NCBI GenBank assembly: GCA_016712105.1
Contig: JADJRU010000008.1
Span: 62,001 to 126,000 of the forward strand
Direction: 5' to 3'
From: Ahniella sp.
GTDB lineage: Bacteria; Pseudomonadota; Gammaproteobacteria; Xanthomonadales; Ahniellaceae
DNA: 64,000 nucleotides
The translations under genes were made by a program, and so were the position numbers. Shown here piece after piece: positions 37,573 to 46,964 of the stretch. Within the stretch, counting starts at the first letter, position 1; each line of letters starts with the position of its first letter. The notes beneath the pieces are model-generated. The model was not told the origin of the DNA and did no database searches. It saw only the letters and a program-made list of their open reading frames with translations.

Positions 37573-37820
37573 CTCCCGCTTGCGGGAGAAGATGCCCGAA
37601 GTCCAAAAATACTGTCGATCTGCAATATGTTCTTCTCCCGCTTTGCGGGAGAAGATGCCCGAAGGCCAAAAGTACTGTCGATCTGCAATATGTTCTTCTC
37701 CCGCTTGCGGGAGAAGATGCCGACAGGCAGATGAGGGAAATCTGGCGACAACCCAATCTTCGCGCCAGGCGGCCCCTCATCCGGCCTTCGGCCACCTTCT
37801 CCCGTCAAAACGGGAGAAGG
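37573..37820. repeat. family A nested palindromic repeat, copy 3, with tandemly repeated left end
   Basis: The outer hairpin and the left arm 'GGGAGAAGATGCCCGAAG' occur three times, at 37584, 37647 and 37709, with spacings of 63 and 62 bases. The intervening sequence contains CTGTCGATCTGCAATATG each time. The last copy continues into a full element that ends in CCTTCTCCCGTCAAAACGGG-AGAAGG at 37820. It lies between the convergent BNR-protein and YfcC-type transporter genes. Confidence 0.85.
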
Positions 37821-37833
37821 GTTTCCATCGCGA

Positions 37834-39186
37834 TTATCGATACCCGCTCAACACCGCATAAACCAACGACACCGCACCAAAGCCCATCAGCATCAACCAC
37901 GCCGGCCAGACAAACTTGATCCAGTGTTCGAACTTCACGCCGGCGGCGGCGAGGGTGGCCATCACTGCACCGTTTGTTGGGGTGACGAGTTCGGTGAATC
38001 CGGCGCCACACTGAAACGCCAATACGGCCACCTGGCGACTCATGCCGATGACATCGGCGACTGGCGCCATGACCGGCATCGTCAGCACCGCCTGCCCACT
38101 GACACTGGGCACGGGAATGTGGATCAGCGCCTGTGCACCCATCATGCCGAGTGCCGCGACAATCGGGGTTTCGCCGACCAGTGGGCTGGACAATGCATGG
38201 ACGACCGTATCGATGACCCGGCCCTGTTCCAGCACCACGAAGATCGCGCGGGCGAAGCCGATCAGCAGCGCGGCGACGGCCATGTCTCGGAAACCCTGGC
38301 CGAAGGCTTCGGCCGTGCCGGTCCAGCCCAGGCGACCCACCAATCCTGCGAACAATCCGACCACCAGGAAAATTGCCGACAGCTCATCGAATCCGTATTG
38401 CCAATTGATGAGTCCGTAGACAAACAAGCCGAAGGCCACCACCACGGAGCATAAAATCACCTGCGTCCGCCACATCGACAGCGTCGGTGTATCCGGTGTG
38501 TCCGCCAACGGGGCCGCGGCGGGTTCGATGGCATGTCGGCGCGCGTATCGCAGCGTCCACAGAATCCAGAACGTGACCGCGATCACCAGCATCACGATGC
38601 GCAACCCCGCGCCCGAAAACGTTGCGACTTCGGCACTCTTCTGGGCCAGCAGCACTTGAAACGGATTGATCGGACTCATCGCCGAGCCGACGATCGCGGC
38701 ACCCGCACTCATGGCCACGGCAGTGACTCGGTCGAAGCCCAACTGGGTCGCCAGCAACACCAGCACCGGTGCCAGAGCGATGATTTCTTCCTGCATGTTT
38801 TCCAGCACACCGCCGGCGGCAAAAAACAGGCAGCAGATGGGAATCGCCAGCGTGCGTCGTCTATTCAACACACGCGCCAAACCAAACAGGGCGGTCCGCA
38901 GTGCGCCGGTGCGATCGATCACCACAAACGCGCCGCCGACGAGGAACACCGTGGCAATCACCTGGCCTGCTGCCAGCATGCCGCGGGGCACCGACAACAG
39001 GGTTTGCATGATGCCCAGCGGTGCTGGCTCGACCGGCTTGAACGATCCTGCCACCACCAGGTTGTTGCCGGATTCCGGGTCAAGCCGGCGATCGAATTGA
39101 CCGGCTGGCAGCAGATGCGTGGCGAGTGCGGCCAGCACGACACAAGCGAGCAGCAGGATCAGTGGGTGCGGAAAATGCAGTTTCAT
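37834..39186 (-). CDS. YfcC/DcuC-superfamily membrane transporter
   Basis: 450 residues from the ATG at 39186; the in-frame extension upstream (to 39495) overlaps the EF-G gene on the other strand and is not convincing. About eleven hydrophobic segments. 'LLPAGQFDRRLDPESG', 'SVPRGMLAAGQVIATVFLVG', 'QEEIIALAPVLVLLATQLGF', 'SAMSPINPFQVLLAQKSAEV', 'HIPVPSVSGQAVLTMPVMAP' and 'ELVTPTNGAVMATLAAAGVK' match the YfcC family (Pfam DcuC superfamily), whose members are related to C4-dicarboxylate and arginine/ornithine transporters. Substrate unknown. Its start region is divergent from the EF-G-like gene. Confidence 0.85.
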   Translation of the reverse strand: MKLHFPHPLILLLACVVLAALATHLLPAGQFDRRLDPESGNNLVVAGSFKPVEPAPLGIMQTLLSVPRGMLAAGQVIATVFLVGGAFVVIDRTGALRTALFGLARVLNRRRTLAIPICCLFFAAGGVLENMQEEIIALAPVLVLLATQLGFDRVTAVAMSAGAAIVGSAMSPINPFQVLLAQKSAEVATFSGAGLRIVMLVIAVTFWILWTLRYARRHAIEPAAAPLADTPDTPTLSMWRTQVILCSVVVAFGLFVYGLINWQYGFDELSAIFLVVGLFAGLVGRLGWTGTAEAFGQGFRDMAVAALLIGFARAIFVVLEQGRVIDTVVHALSSPLVGETPIVAALGMMGAQALIHIPVPSVSGQAVLTMPVMAPVADVIGMSRQVAVLAFQCGAGFTELVTPTNGAVMATLAAAGVKFEHWIKFVWPAWLMLMGFGAVSLVYAVLSGYR

Positions 39187-39391
39187 CAGGAGGGCATCCG
39201 GTTTTTTGCGGGCAGTAGTGCGGCCCCTCGCCGCCTGCGCCAGTGTTTCCGAGCATGGCCGGAGACCCCGATAAGGGCAATGCCCGGCGTCTTGACCGAT
39301 CCGCTTGACCAAATCCGCGGGCGCTGACAGATTCGGGACAAAGCCGGTCAATGGGGATCGGCCGCCAATTTGTTCCGGGAGGAAACTTGCC

Positions 39392-41436
39392 ATGCCGAAA
39401 TACAGTACGCAGCAGATCCGAAACATTGCCCTCACAGGGCATTCCGGTGCCGGCAAGACCACCTTGTTCGAAGCCTTGCTGGCGGCCGGTGGCACGATTC
39501 AGGTGATGGGATCGGTTGAGCGCGGAACCACCGTGTCCGATTACGACCCGATGGAACGCGAGCGGCAACACTCCTGAACAGTGCGATCGCGTCGATCGAC
39601 CATGGCGGTATCCACGTCAACCTGATCGACACGCCGGGTTACCCGGATTTCCGCGGTCCCACGCTGTCTGCCCTGGCGGCAGTGGAAACCTGCGCCGTGG
39701 TCATCAACGCCGCCAACGGCATCGAGCACAGCAGTGCACGATTGATGGAATACGCGAAGGCCCGGCGCCTGTGCCGGCTGATCATCGTCAACAAGATCGA
39801 CCACGGCGACATCGATCTCGAATGGCTGACCGAACAATTGCGCGAGCAGTTCGGGAGCGAGTGCCTGCCGATCAACCTGCCGGCACAAGGTGGCAAGGCG
39901 GTGGTCGATTGTTTTTACAAGCCGGATGGCCAGTCCGATTTCTCATCGGTGAAAGACGCACACCAGCGCATCATCGACCAGGTCGTCGAAATCAACGAAA
40001 CGGTGATGGGGCACTATCTCGAGGAAGGTGAGGAAGGCCTTTCCGGTGAAGAACTGCATGATGCATTCGAGCAGTGCCTGCGCGAAGGGCATCTTGTGCC
40101 GATCTGTTTTGTTTCGGCACGCACCGGCGCGGGTGTGAGCGAACTGCTCGACCTGTTCGAGAAACTGATGCCGAACCCGCTGGAAGGTAATCCGCCGATG
40201 TTCGGGAAAGGCGACGGCAACGAACCGTTCCAGACCGAACCGAACGGCGAAAAACACGTGGTTGCCGATGTGTTCAAGATCATCAACGATCCCTTTGTCG
40301 GCAAACTCGGCATCTTTCGCGTTTATCAGGGCACGGTGCGTCGTGACACGCAGTTGTTCGTCGATGACGGCAAGAAGCCGTTCAAGGTCGGGCATCTCTT
40401 CAAGATTCGCGGCAAGGATCACCAGGAAATCGACGATGCCATTCCGGGTGACATCGCGGCCGTCGCCAAAGTCGAGGACATCCACTTCGACGCCATTCTT
40501 CACGACTCACACGACGAAGACCACATCCACCTGAAGCCGATCGACTTTCCGCAGCCCATGTTCGGTCTGGCGATCGAGCCGGCGACCCGAGGTCAGGAGC
40601 AGAAGCTGGGTACGGCCTTGCACAAACTCGCCGAGGAAGATCCCTGTTTCCGAATCGAACACAACAAGGAACTCAACGAAACCGTCATTCGCGGGCTCGG
40701 CGAGTTGCATTTGCGCGTGATGCTGGAACGCCTCAAGGAGCGTTATCAGGTCGAGGTCAAGTCCCGTCCGCCGAAGATCGCTTATCGCGAAACGGTATCG
40801 AGTAATGCCGATGGTCACCATCGCCACAAGAAACAAACCGGCGGCGCCGGTCAATTCGGTGAAGTGTTCCTTCGCATCGAGCCCTTGCCGCGTGGTAGCG
40901 GATTCGAGTTCGTCGACGACGTCGTGGGTGGTTCCATTCCAGGCAGTTTCCTGCCGGCGATCGAGAAGGGCGTCCGGATGGTGCTGGAGCATGGCGCCAT
41001 TGCCGGTTACGTGCTGCAGGATGTGCGTGTGATTGTCTATGACGGCAAACACCACCCCGTCGATTCCAAGGAAGTGGCGTTTGTCTCGGCGGGCAAAAAA
41101 GCCTTTCTTGACGCGATCACGAAAGCGCGGCCGATCGTGCTCGAGCCCATCGTCAATCTCGATGTCGTCGTGCCGGAAGTTGCGATGGGCGACGTCACCG
41201 GAGGCCTCTCGACCAAACGGGCTCGAATCAATGGCACCGACTCCCAGCGTGGTGGCGAGATCATCATCAAGGCGCAGGTGCCGCTCGCCGAAGTCAGCGA
41301 CTACACCAACGAACTCAAGGCGATCAGTGGTGGCCAGGGGCGATACTCGATCGAGTTCAGCCATTACGAGGCCGTGCCGCCACATGTCCAGAAGCAGTTG
41401 AGTGAGGCGTACAAGCCGAAACACGAAGAGGAATGA
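39392..41436 (+). CDS. fusA2: elongation factor G-like GTPase, EF-G paralogue (frameshifted at about 39574)
   Basis: One missing C ('CACTCC-TGAAC' should read CACTCCCTGAAC) creates a TGA at 39575; corrected, the protein is 681 residues, normal for the EF-G2 group. G1 'GHSGAGKTTLFEALLAAGG', G3 'LIDTPGYPDFRG' and G4 'IIVNKIDHGDID' of the GTPase domain are present. Domain II to V motifs follow: 'FRVYQGTVRRDTQLFVDDGK', 'GLGELHLRVMLERLKERY', 'HHRHKKQTGGAGQFGEV', 'EVAMGDVTGGLSTKRARING'. The start has GGGAGGAA upstream. The sequence pattern ('GHSGAGKT' rather than 'GHIDAGKT') marks it as the paralogue, not the main EF-G; its role, possibly ribosome recycling or stress translation, is unsettled. Confidence 0.9.
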
Positions 41437-41461
41437 CTTTGCGCCTAGTGACAATGGCCGG

Positions 41462-41485
41462 CCTGTCCACTACACCGTGGACAGG
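41462..41485 (+). terminator. 9-bp perfect hairpin between EF-G-like gene and next gene
   Basis: CCTGTCCAC (41462-41470) and GTGGACAGG (41477-41485) enclose a 6-base loop, 26 bases after the EF-G-like stop. No T-tract follows, so it may be an attenuating or regulatory palindrome upstream of the winged-helix gene instead. Confidence 0.45.
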
Positions 41486-41508
41486 TCGCTGAGCGCACTC
41501 GTTTCGAC

Positions 41509-43746
41509 ATGAATCCCCCTCGTTCCCCTGCCAGTCCCTTGATGGCTGATCAGCGTTTGCTGATCGGTTCGTTCGAGGTTGACCTGATCGCGCGTGAAGT
41601 GATCGATCCGGATGGGGCGCCAGCACATCGCATCACCGACAAGGCTCGTGCCGTGCTGGTCGAATTGATCGCGGCACAAGGGCAGGTGGTGAAACGCGAG
41701 CAACTCATGGATCGGGTATGGGCTGGAACCTGCCCGACCGGCGACGTGCTGACTCAAGCCGTGACCACCTTGCGCAAGGCATTCCGGGACGATGCCGAGA
41801 AGCCGCGTTATATCGAGACGATCGCCAAGACCGGGTATCGACTGCTGGCCGAAGTGACCGTGCTCGACAAGCCGGTACGGCCTGTGCCGAGTCTGATGGT
41901 CATCGAACCTGAAACACCGGAGCTTGATCGTGCGGCGTCGGTGCCCAGCGTCAGCGACGGACCGCCCGTGCCACGCAGCCCATTCCGGTGGTTGGCCCTA
42001 TTGGGCGGCCTCCTGGTGCTGGGGCTGGGCGGTGTCTGGATCATGTCGCGCTCCGAACCGAAGGTGCCCGACGGTGCCGAACGTGTCGTCGGAACCTCGC
42101 CGGCCGCCACGCCGGCAGTGATCATTGCCGCCGCACCGGATCATGAATACAGCCCCAAACTCAGCCCGGATGGCAGCCGGGTGGTCTATTCGGCAATCGC
42201 CGCCGATGCGGACCATGCACGACTGATCGTGCAGCCGGCGAGTCCCGGTGGTGGCCGGTTCGTGCTGACCGATTCCAATGATCAATTGTCCGACAGCGCG
42301 GCCGTGTGGAGCAGCGACGGCCAGAACATCGCTTTTCTCAGGCGCGGTGACACCGACGAGTGCACGTTGATGATGGTGTCGTCGGTCGGAGGGCTGCCGC
42401 GCGCACTGGGTGATTGCCGACTGGCACCGCTTGCGTCGTTTGATCTGGCGCCCGATTCCAACTCGTTGCTGATGGCCTTGCGCAGCGGCCCCGATCGCGA
42501 CGATGCCACGATTCACCGTCTCGATGTGCGGACCGGTGAGTGGATGCGCCTGCCGTATACGGTGAGCGAAGGCGATGTGGATTTTGCGCCGCGGTTCTCG
42601 CCCGATGGCAAGTTCGTCGTGTTCCGGCGTGGCCTCAGTGCCGGCGATCTGTGGGTCATGCCGAGTGAAGGCGGAGACCCGCGCCGGATCACCCATCTGG
42701 CTGCCGATATCCGGGGCCTCGACTTCGTTCCGGATGGCCGGGCAGTCGTGTTTTCGGCCGTGGTCCCGGAGGGACTTGGCCTGTACCACGTCGATCTGGA
42801 AACCGGGCAGTTGTCGAAGGCGACGGTGGAATGGGCGATTTTTCCCGACATCGCGCCCAACGGCGCCATGGTGTTCGAACGAGCTCCGGAGCGGTTGCAG
42901 CTCATCGGATTCGACCGAACAACAGGCGAACGATCCGGCCAACTGTTTTCGTCGAGCGCCACCGACATGATGGTGTCGTTTTCGCCGGATGGCCGCCGTG
43001 CTGCGCTGTACTCCAACCGATCCGGTGCCTTACATGTGTGGATCGCCGATGTGACCCGCCCGGATCGTGCCGAACAGGTGGCTGACCTGACCCCGATTGC
43101 GCGGTTTGCGCCGTCCTGGTCCGCCGATAGCCAAAGGCTGATCGTTCACGGTGAAGGTGTCGATGGACTAGGTCTTTATGAAGTTGATGTGCCCGGCCTG
43201 CGTGCCCGAAAGCTGGCCTTGCCGGAACACGAGTATCGGTTCGGGCTTTATCTTGGCGAGCGGCTCGTGGTGGGCTGGGTGGGTGAGCGTGAAGGTGAAC
43301 TGGCGCTCATGCAGCGAGTCGACGACACCTGGCAGGAATTGGCGCGAACCAGTGGTGTTGCATCCGCTCAATATGATGTGGCCCGGCAACGGCTTCTGTT
43401 CACGAAAGTCGGCCGTTCGGGTTTGTATGTAATGAACGAATCGCTGCAGGACGAGCAGGTGCTGCTGGAACAGCAGCCGCTGTCGAAGTATTACCGGCGC
43501 TGGGTCGTCTCGCGCAGCGGCGAGGTCCTGTTGCCGAAGCTCACCCGCGAGGGTTGTCAGCTACTGGCCGCGCCGCTGTCCGACCTCCGCGCCGAAACCT
43601 TGCGCAGCCAGCCGTATCCGTATTGTGACGCCGGCGGTATGGCCGAACATCCTGATGGCCGCCTGGTGTTGTCGGTTCTGGATGGACAGGGGAGTGATAT
43701 TGGCTTCCTGGCGCAGTTGCCGGAATTCAGGCCAGTGAAACGCTGA
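41509..43746 (+). CDS. CadC-like winged-helix transmembrane regulator with TolB-type propeller
   Basis: 745 residues. Residues about 15-110 form an OmpR-type winged helix: 'LLIGSFEVDLIAREVIDPDG', 'ITDKARAVLVELIAAQGQVV', 'DRVWAGTCPTGDVLTQAVTT', 'YIETIAKTGYRLLAEV'. A Pro-rich linker leads to one membrane helix (about 163-182, 'WLALLGGLLVLGLGGVWIM'). The periplasmic part (about 200-745) holds TolB/PD40 propeller repeats: 'SPKLSPDGSRVVYSA', 'APRFSPDGKFVVFRRG', 'MVSFSPDGRRAALYS'. It therefore resembles CadC and ToxR: cytoplasmic DNA binding with a periplasmic sensor. Target genes and ligand unknown. An alternative ATG lies at 41542; neither start has a strong ribosome-binding site. Confidence 0.85.
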   Translation: MNPPRSPASPLMADQRLLIGSFEVDLIAREVIDPDGAPAHRITDKARAVLVELIAAQGQVVKREQLMDRVWAGTCPTGDVLTQAVTTLRKAFRDDAEKPRYIETIAKTGYRLLAEVTVLDKPVRPVPSLMVIEPETPELDRAASVPSVSDGPPVPRSPFRWLALLGGLLVLGLGGVWIMSRSEPKVPDGAERVVGTSPAATPAVIIAAAPDHEYSPKLSPDGSRVVYSAIAADADHARLIVQPASPGGGRFVLTDSNDQLSDSAAVWSSDGQNIAFLRRGDTDECTLMMVSSVGGLPRALGDCRLAPLASFDLAPDSNSLLMALRSGPDRDDATIHRLDVRTGEWMRLPYTVSEGDVDFAPRFSPDGKFVVFRRGLSAGDLWVMPSEGGDPRRITHLAADIRGLDFVPDGRAVVFSAVVPEGLGLYHVDLETGQLSKATVEWAIFPDIAPNGAMVFERAPERLQLIGFDRTTGERSGQLFSSSATDMMVSFSPDGRRAALYSNRSGALHVWIADVTRPDRAEQVADLTPIARFAPSWSADSQRLIVHGEGVDGLGLYEVDVPGLRARKLALPEHEYRFGLYLGERLVVGWVGEREGELALMQRVDDTWQELARTSGVASAQYDVARQRLLFTKVGRSGLYVMNESLQDEQVLLEQQPLSKYYRRWVVSRSGEVLLPKLTREGCQLLAAPLSDLRAETLRSQPYPYCDAGGMAEHPDGRLVLSVLDGQGSDIGFLAQLPEFRPVKR

Positions 43747-44062
43747 CATCGTGGTCAGCGGCGACTTGCCGTCGTTGCGAAGATGTTCCCTTTTCCCGGA
43801 AACCCGGGACTCCGTGCACTCCCATCTGGTCAGACGACGCAACCGTTCACTCCCACCTGGTCATTCCCGCGAAAGCGGGAATCCACCTGCGGGCGGTGGG
43901 TCCGACCTGATCACACTTGAGTGGATCCCCGCTTTCGCGGGGATAACGGCAGGGGGTTCGAGATCGGTTCAACGGCGCACGTTCCCGCCCGGTCTAGAAT
44001 CAGCAGCTGCGGTCATGTTTGGTGAGAGCGGCTTAGGCCACGATCGGCAGCTTGCCACCCCT
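43747..44062. other. 316-base intergenic stretch holding one family B repeat pair
   Basis: Convergent gap between the winged-helix regulator and the TPR gene. No coding frame with a credible start or composition. The only structure is the repeat pair at 43859-43949. Confidence 0.6.
43859..43949. repeat. family B inverted-repeat pair, isolated copy
   Basis: CATTCCCGCGAAAGCGGGAA (from 43862, itself a hairpin) and TCCCCGCTTTCGCGGGGATA (from 43925) face each other about 60 bases apart. They belong to the same CGTCATTCCCGCGAAAGCGGG family that forms the array at 60600-61312. It lies at a convergent gene junction. Confidence 0.8.
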
Positions 44063-44995
44063 TCAAAAATCCGACCGCAACCGCACCGACTCCAGTTCCT
44101 TCTTCAACGCACGTTGAAAGAGTGAAGGTGCCACCCAGGTATAAACAACAAACCCCAGCCACACGAAGCTCAATACCGTCCGCGCCTGGGTTTGACCTTG
44201 CAGATCGAGTGTGATTTCGCTGAGGCGGAAGAGCACGTACATGCCGAGCAACAAGGCCGTGGCCCGCGCCACACCACCGACGCCAATCCACATCGAGAAT
44301 CGCCACCACAGGCCTAGGAACAGGCTTTGCCGGGCCTTGATGCTGGCCAGCAGCGCCAAGGCGCCAGCATCGGAAGGATCGATCTGAAGCGCCCACAGGG
44401 CATGCTCGCGTGCATCCTTCACGTCGCCACGGTGTAATGCCAGCCGCCCAGCCATCACCAGTGCGTCGACGTATTCCGGTTCCAGGCCCAGGGCTTCCAG
44501 CGTCAGGCGACCGGCTTCATCAAACGCCCGCCGATCGAAGGCAAGACCCGCCAATGCAATCAGCACACCCACGTTCTCAGGATCCAGTTCCAGTGCGCGC
44601 TGAAGGTGCTGAAGTTGTTCGCCGGGTTTACCCTGAAACTCCGCGACCAGCGACAGCACATACCAGGCACCGACGTGGCCGGGCTCCAGCGACAGGACCT
44701 GCTCAACATGGGCGCGCGCTTTGCCTGGCCGGCGATGGGCCAGTTGGCAGCGCGCCATCACCAGATGGGCATCGTTGTTCTCGGGCTCCAGGGTCAGCGC
44801 CAGACCGGCTTCATGCAAGGCTGCATGGTGGCGCTTCTGCACCAGCAGACAAGACGCCAGCAAGGCATGTGCCGTGGCGTGGTCCGGATCCTGCGCCAGC
44901 ACCTGGCGCAGTTGCTCGATGGCGGGGCCCACCTGGCCCAGATCGATCAGGTGTTGCGCGCGCGACAGGGCAAGCGTGTTGTGGTCGAAATCCAT
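44063..44995 (-). CDS. TPR protein with C-terminal membrane segments
   Basis: 310 residues from the ATG at 44995, which overlaps the upstream stop by one base (TGATG). Residues about 8-225 are TPR repeats: 'QLRQVLAQDPDHATAHALLA', 'GLALTLEPENNDAHLVMARC', 'RALELDPENVGVLIALAG', 'ALWALQIDPSDAGALALL'. Two or three hydrophobic segments follow (about 232-255, 262-275, 280-298), and the end is basic, 'KKELESVRLRSDF'. The TPR part should be cytoplasmic. Last gene of a tight three-gene operon after the small membrane protein and the AAA+ ATPase. No named family recognised. Confidence 0.78.
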   Translation of the reverse strand: MDFDHNTLALSRAQHLIDLGQVGPAIEQLRQVLAQDPDHATAHALLASCLLVQKRHHAALHEAGLALTLEPENNDAHLVMARCQLAHRRPGKARAHVEQVLSLEPGHVGAWYVLSLVAEFQGKPGEQLQHLQRALELDPENVGVLIALAGLAFDRRAFDEAGRLTLEALGLEPEYVDALVMAGRLALHRGDVKDAREHALWALQIDPSDAGALALLASIKARQSLFLGLWWRFSMWIGVGGVARATALLLGMYVLFRLSEITLDLQGQTQARTVLSFVWLGFVVYTWVAPSLFQRALKKELESVRLRSDF

Positions 44996-45456
44996 CACGC
45001 CACCAACAGGTACAGCCAGCCGTGGTCCTTCGCCGCGGCAGCAATCATGGGGCGCAGCAGAAACGCGCCGATCATCAGCACGACCAGCCCGTTCTGTTTG
45101 CGGCCGTTGAAGTAGTCATACAGGTCGACGGCTTGTTGCTGCAGCGACGAAGCCCAATACGCCGCCGCGAGTTTGACGACGATCACGCCGATGAAGGCAT
45201 ACCGGAAGGTCGCCTGCTCCAGGTCCAGTGAGGCCAACAGAACAAAAAGCGTCATGAATCCGACGAGGCCACCGAGACAGATCAAGGATTCCCGGATCCG
45301 CGTCGGCGAACCCACCGCCCAGGCGTTCAACGCAAGCCAGGCCAGGCCAATGCCGCCACCGACCATCATGGTGGCCAACAAGGGCCACATCGGGTCGACG
45401 ACGATGGTGTTCAGTCCGCTCGGCCTTGGCTCATCGAGAATGCGATAGGCACTCAT
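44995..45456 (-). CDS. small membrane protein between AAA+ ATPase and TPR genes
   Basis: 153 residues. Hydrophobic segments at about 25-46, 57-76, 85-105 and 122-142. The short N-terminal soluble part 'MSAYRILDEPRPSGLNTIVV' and the polar loop 'SLQQQAVDLYDYFNGRKQNG' are the other features. The start overlaps the ATPase stop (ATGA) and the stop overlaps the TPR gene start, so the three products are translationally coupled and probably act together. No family recognised. Confidence 0.72.
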   Translation of the reverse strand: MSAYRILDEPRPSGLNTIVVDPMWPLLATMMVGGGIGLAWLALNAWAVGSPTRIRESLICLGGLVGFMTLFVLLASLDLEQATFRYAFIGVIVVKLAAAYWASSLQQQAVDLYDYFNGRKQNGLVVLMIGAFLLRPMIAAAAKDHGWLYLLVA

Positions 45457-46805
45457 CGCTGACCGTGCCGGTCGAGGAACGCGAGCACTTCGTCGTACTG
45501 GCCGGCTTCATTCGCATAACGGGCGTAGTTGCGTGCCGTGGTCAGCCATTCCAGGGTGGTCGGTTTGGTGTCCTTGAGCGCCGACTTCAGCATCGGGTCG
45601 GTCAGCGGCACGTCTTCGCCTTGTTGCATGGACGCTTCGATCGCCTGGTCGACGGCTTCGTCGACCAGATGTGTCAGGTCGGCACCCGAAAAACCGCCGG
45701 TCTGCCGCGCGATGAAGCCAGTATCGATCGTGCCGGCGACCGGGCGCCCCTTGAGCAGTCCGCGCAGGATGTCCTCACGTGCTTCCTGATCCGGTGGCGG
45801 CACAAACAGCACCCGGTCGAATCGACCCGGCCTGCGGAACGCCGGATCCACAGCCCAGGGCACATTGGTCGCAGCCAGGATCAGCACGCCTTCGTTGTTG
45901 CGTTCGAAACCATCCAGTTCGGACAGGAACTGGCTGACCAGTTTGGCCGTGCCACTTTCCCGGGAATACTGGCGTTTGCCGCCCAGTGCCTCGACTTCAT
46001 CGAAGAACAGCACCGCCGGCTTGGCGCGCCGCGCCTGGTCAAACACGGCGCGCAGTTTGCGTTCGGATTCGCCGATGTAGAGGTCGAGCACATCCGATAC
46101 CGCCACGTTGAAAAAACTCGCCGAACACTCGCCGGCCGTGGCGCGGGCAAGCAGCGTCTTGCCGCAACCGGGTGGGCCATACATCAGCACACCGCCACCG
46201 GCCTTGCGCGAGAACCGCTGGAACAGCGAGGGCTTCTGGAACGGCGTGATGATCCGCTTCCGGATCTGCGCCTTCACCTCGGCCAGCCCGCCGACGTCGG
46301 CAAACGTGATGCGTTGCTGTTTGGGCTGGAACAGGCGCACGACATCGTCGCCACCGCTTGCCGGCGGGATGTTCGTCTGCAACTTCTCGGTGGCCTTGCG
46401 CGCGCTGGCAATCGACACTACGCGCTCGTCGAGGCTCGCGCCCAAACCGCCGTCGTCGATCCCGGGCGCCAATTCGCGCGCCCGTGTCCACGTCTCGCGA
46501 GCAGCCGGGCGTTGATCCAGCGCCAACAGCACTCTGGCCCGGACCAGCAGGGCCTCGGCCGAGTCGTCCGGAAGCCAATGAAGCGCCCGTTCCAGCAAGC
46601 CATCCTCGATCAGCGCGTTGCCGATCTTCAGGCGCAGGGCGGCGGTCAGCCGATTCGGTTCCAGCGCGAGTTCACCGAGTACGGCTACCAATCGGCCGGG
46701 CAGGGCGGCACCCAGGGCAGCCTGGACATAGGCGTCCAGCAGTGGCGGGTTGTCCGGGCTCAGGCGTAAGGCGGCCTCGATCGGGCTCAGGATGGCGTCA
46801 TTCAT
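45453..46805 (-). CDS. AAA+ ATPase with N-terminal TPR-like region
   Basis: 450 residues from the ATG at 46805 (an upstream ATG at 46823 would add six residues). Residues 1-125 are helical and TPR-like ('ALRLSPDNPPLLDAYVQAAL', 'ALLVRARVLLALDQRPAARE'). A single FtsH/Cdc48-type AAA domain follows: Walker A 'GVLMYGPPGCGKTLLARATA', Walker B 'AVLFFDEVEALGGKR', sensor 1 'LILAATNVPWAVDPAFRRPG', arginine fingers in 'RRPGRFDRVLF', and the C-terminal lid 'FSGADLTHLVDEAVDQAIE'. There is no protease domain and no membrane segment of its own. It is the first gene of the operon with a small membrane protein and a membrane TPR protein, so it may remodel a membrane complex. Divergent from leuS (159-base gap). 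Confidence 0.85.
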   Translation of the reverse strand: MNDAILSPIEAALRLSPDNPPLLDAYVQAALGAALPGRLVAVLGELALEPNRLTAALRLKIGNALIEDGLLERALHWLPDDSAEALLVRARVLLALDQRPAARETWTRARELAPGIDDGGLGASLDERVVSIASARKATEKLQTNIPPASGGDDVVRLFQPKQQRITFADVGGLAEVKAQIRKRIITPFQKPSLFQRFSRKAGGGVLMYGPPGCGKTLLARATAGECSASFFNVAVSDVLDLYIGESERKLRAVFDQARRAKPAVLFFDEVEALGGKRQYSRESGTAKLVSQFLSELDGFERNNEGVLILAATNVPWAVDPAFRRPGRFDRVLFVPPPDQEAREDILRGLLKGRPVAGTIDTGFIARQTGGFSGADLTHLVDEAVDQAIEASMQQGEDVPLTDPMLKSALKDTKPTTLEWLTTARNYARYANEAGQYDEVLAFLDRHGQR

Positions 46806-46964
46806 GCTGTGATGATCAATCATTGAGGGCGGGCAAAACAAGGACACCTTCATACCCCGCGGCCCCCGCCATTTGCTTGGCGCAGCGGCTCCGCTAGGCT
46901 TGTGCCCTTTCCCCTCATGGACGACCCGGCTTGGGTCGAAGTCGGTATGCAAGAAAACATTGGA

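Noticed and set aside
39187..39495. N-terminal extension of the YfcC-type transporter
   Set aside because: The extension is hydrophilic, lies antisense to the EF-G-like start, and has no counterpart in the family.
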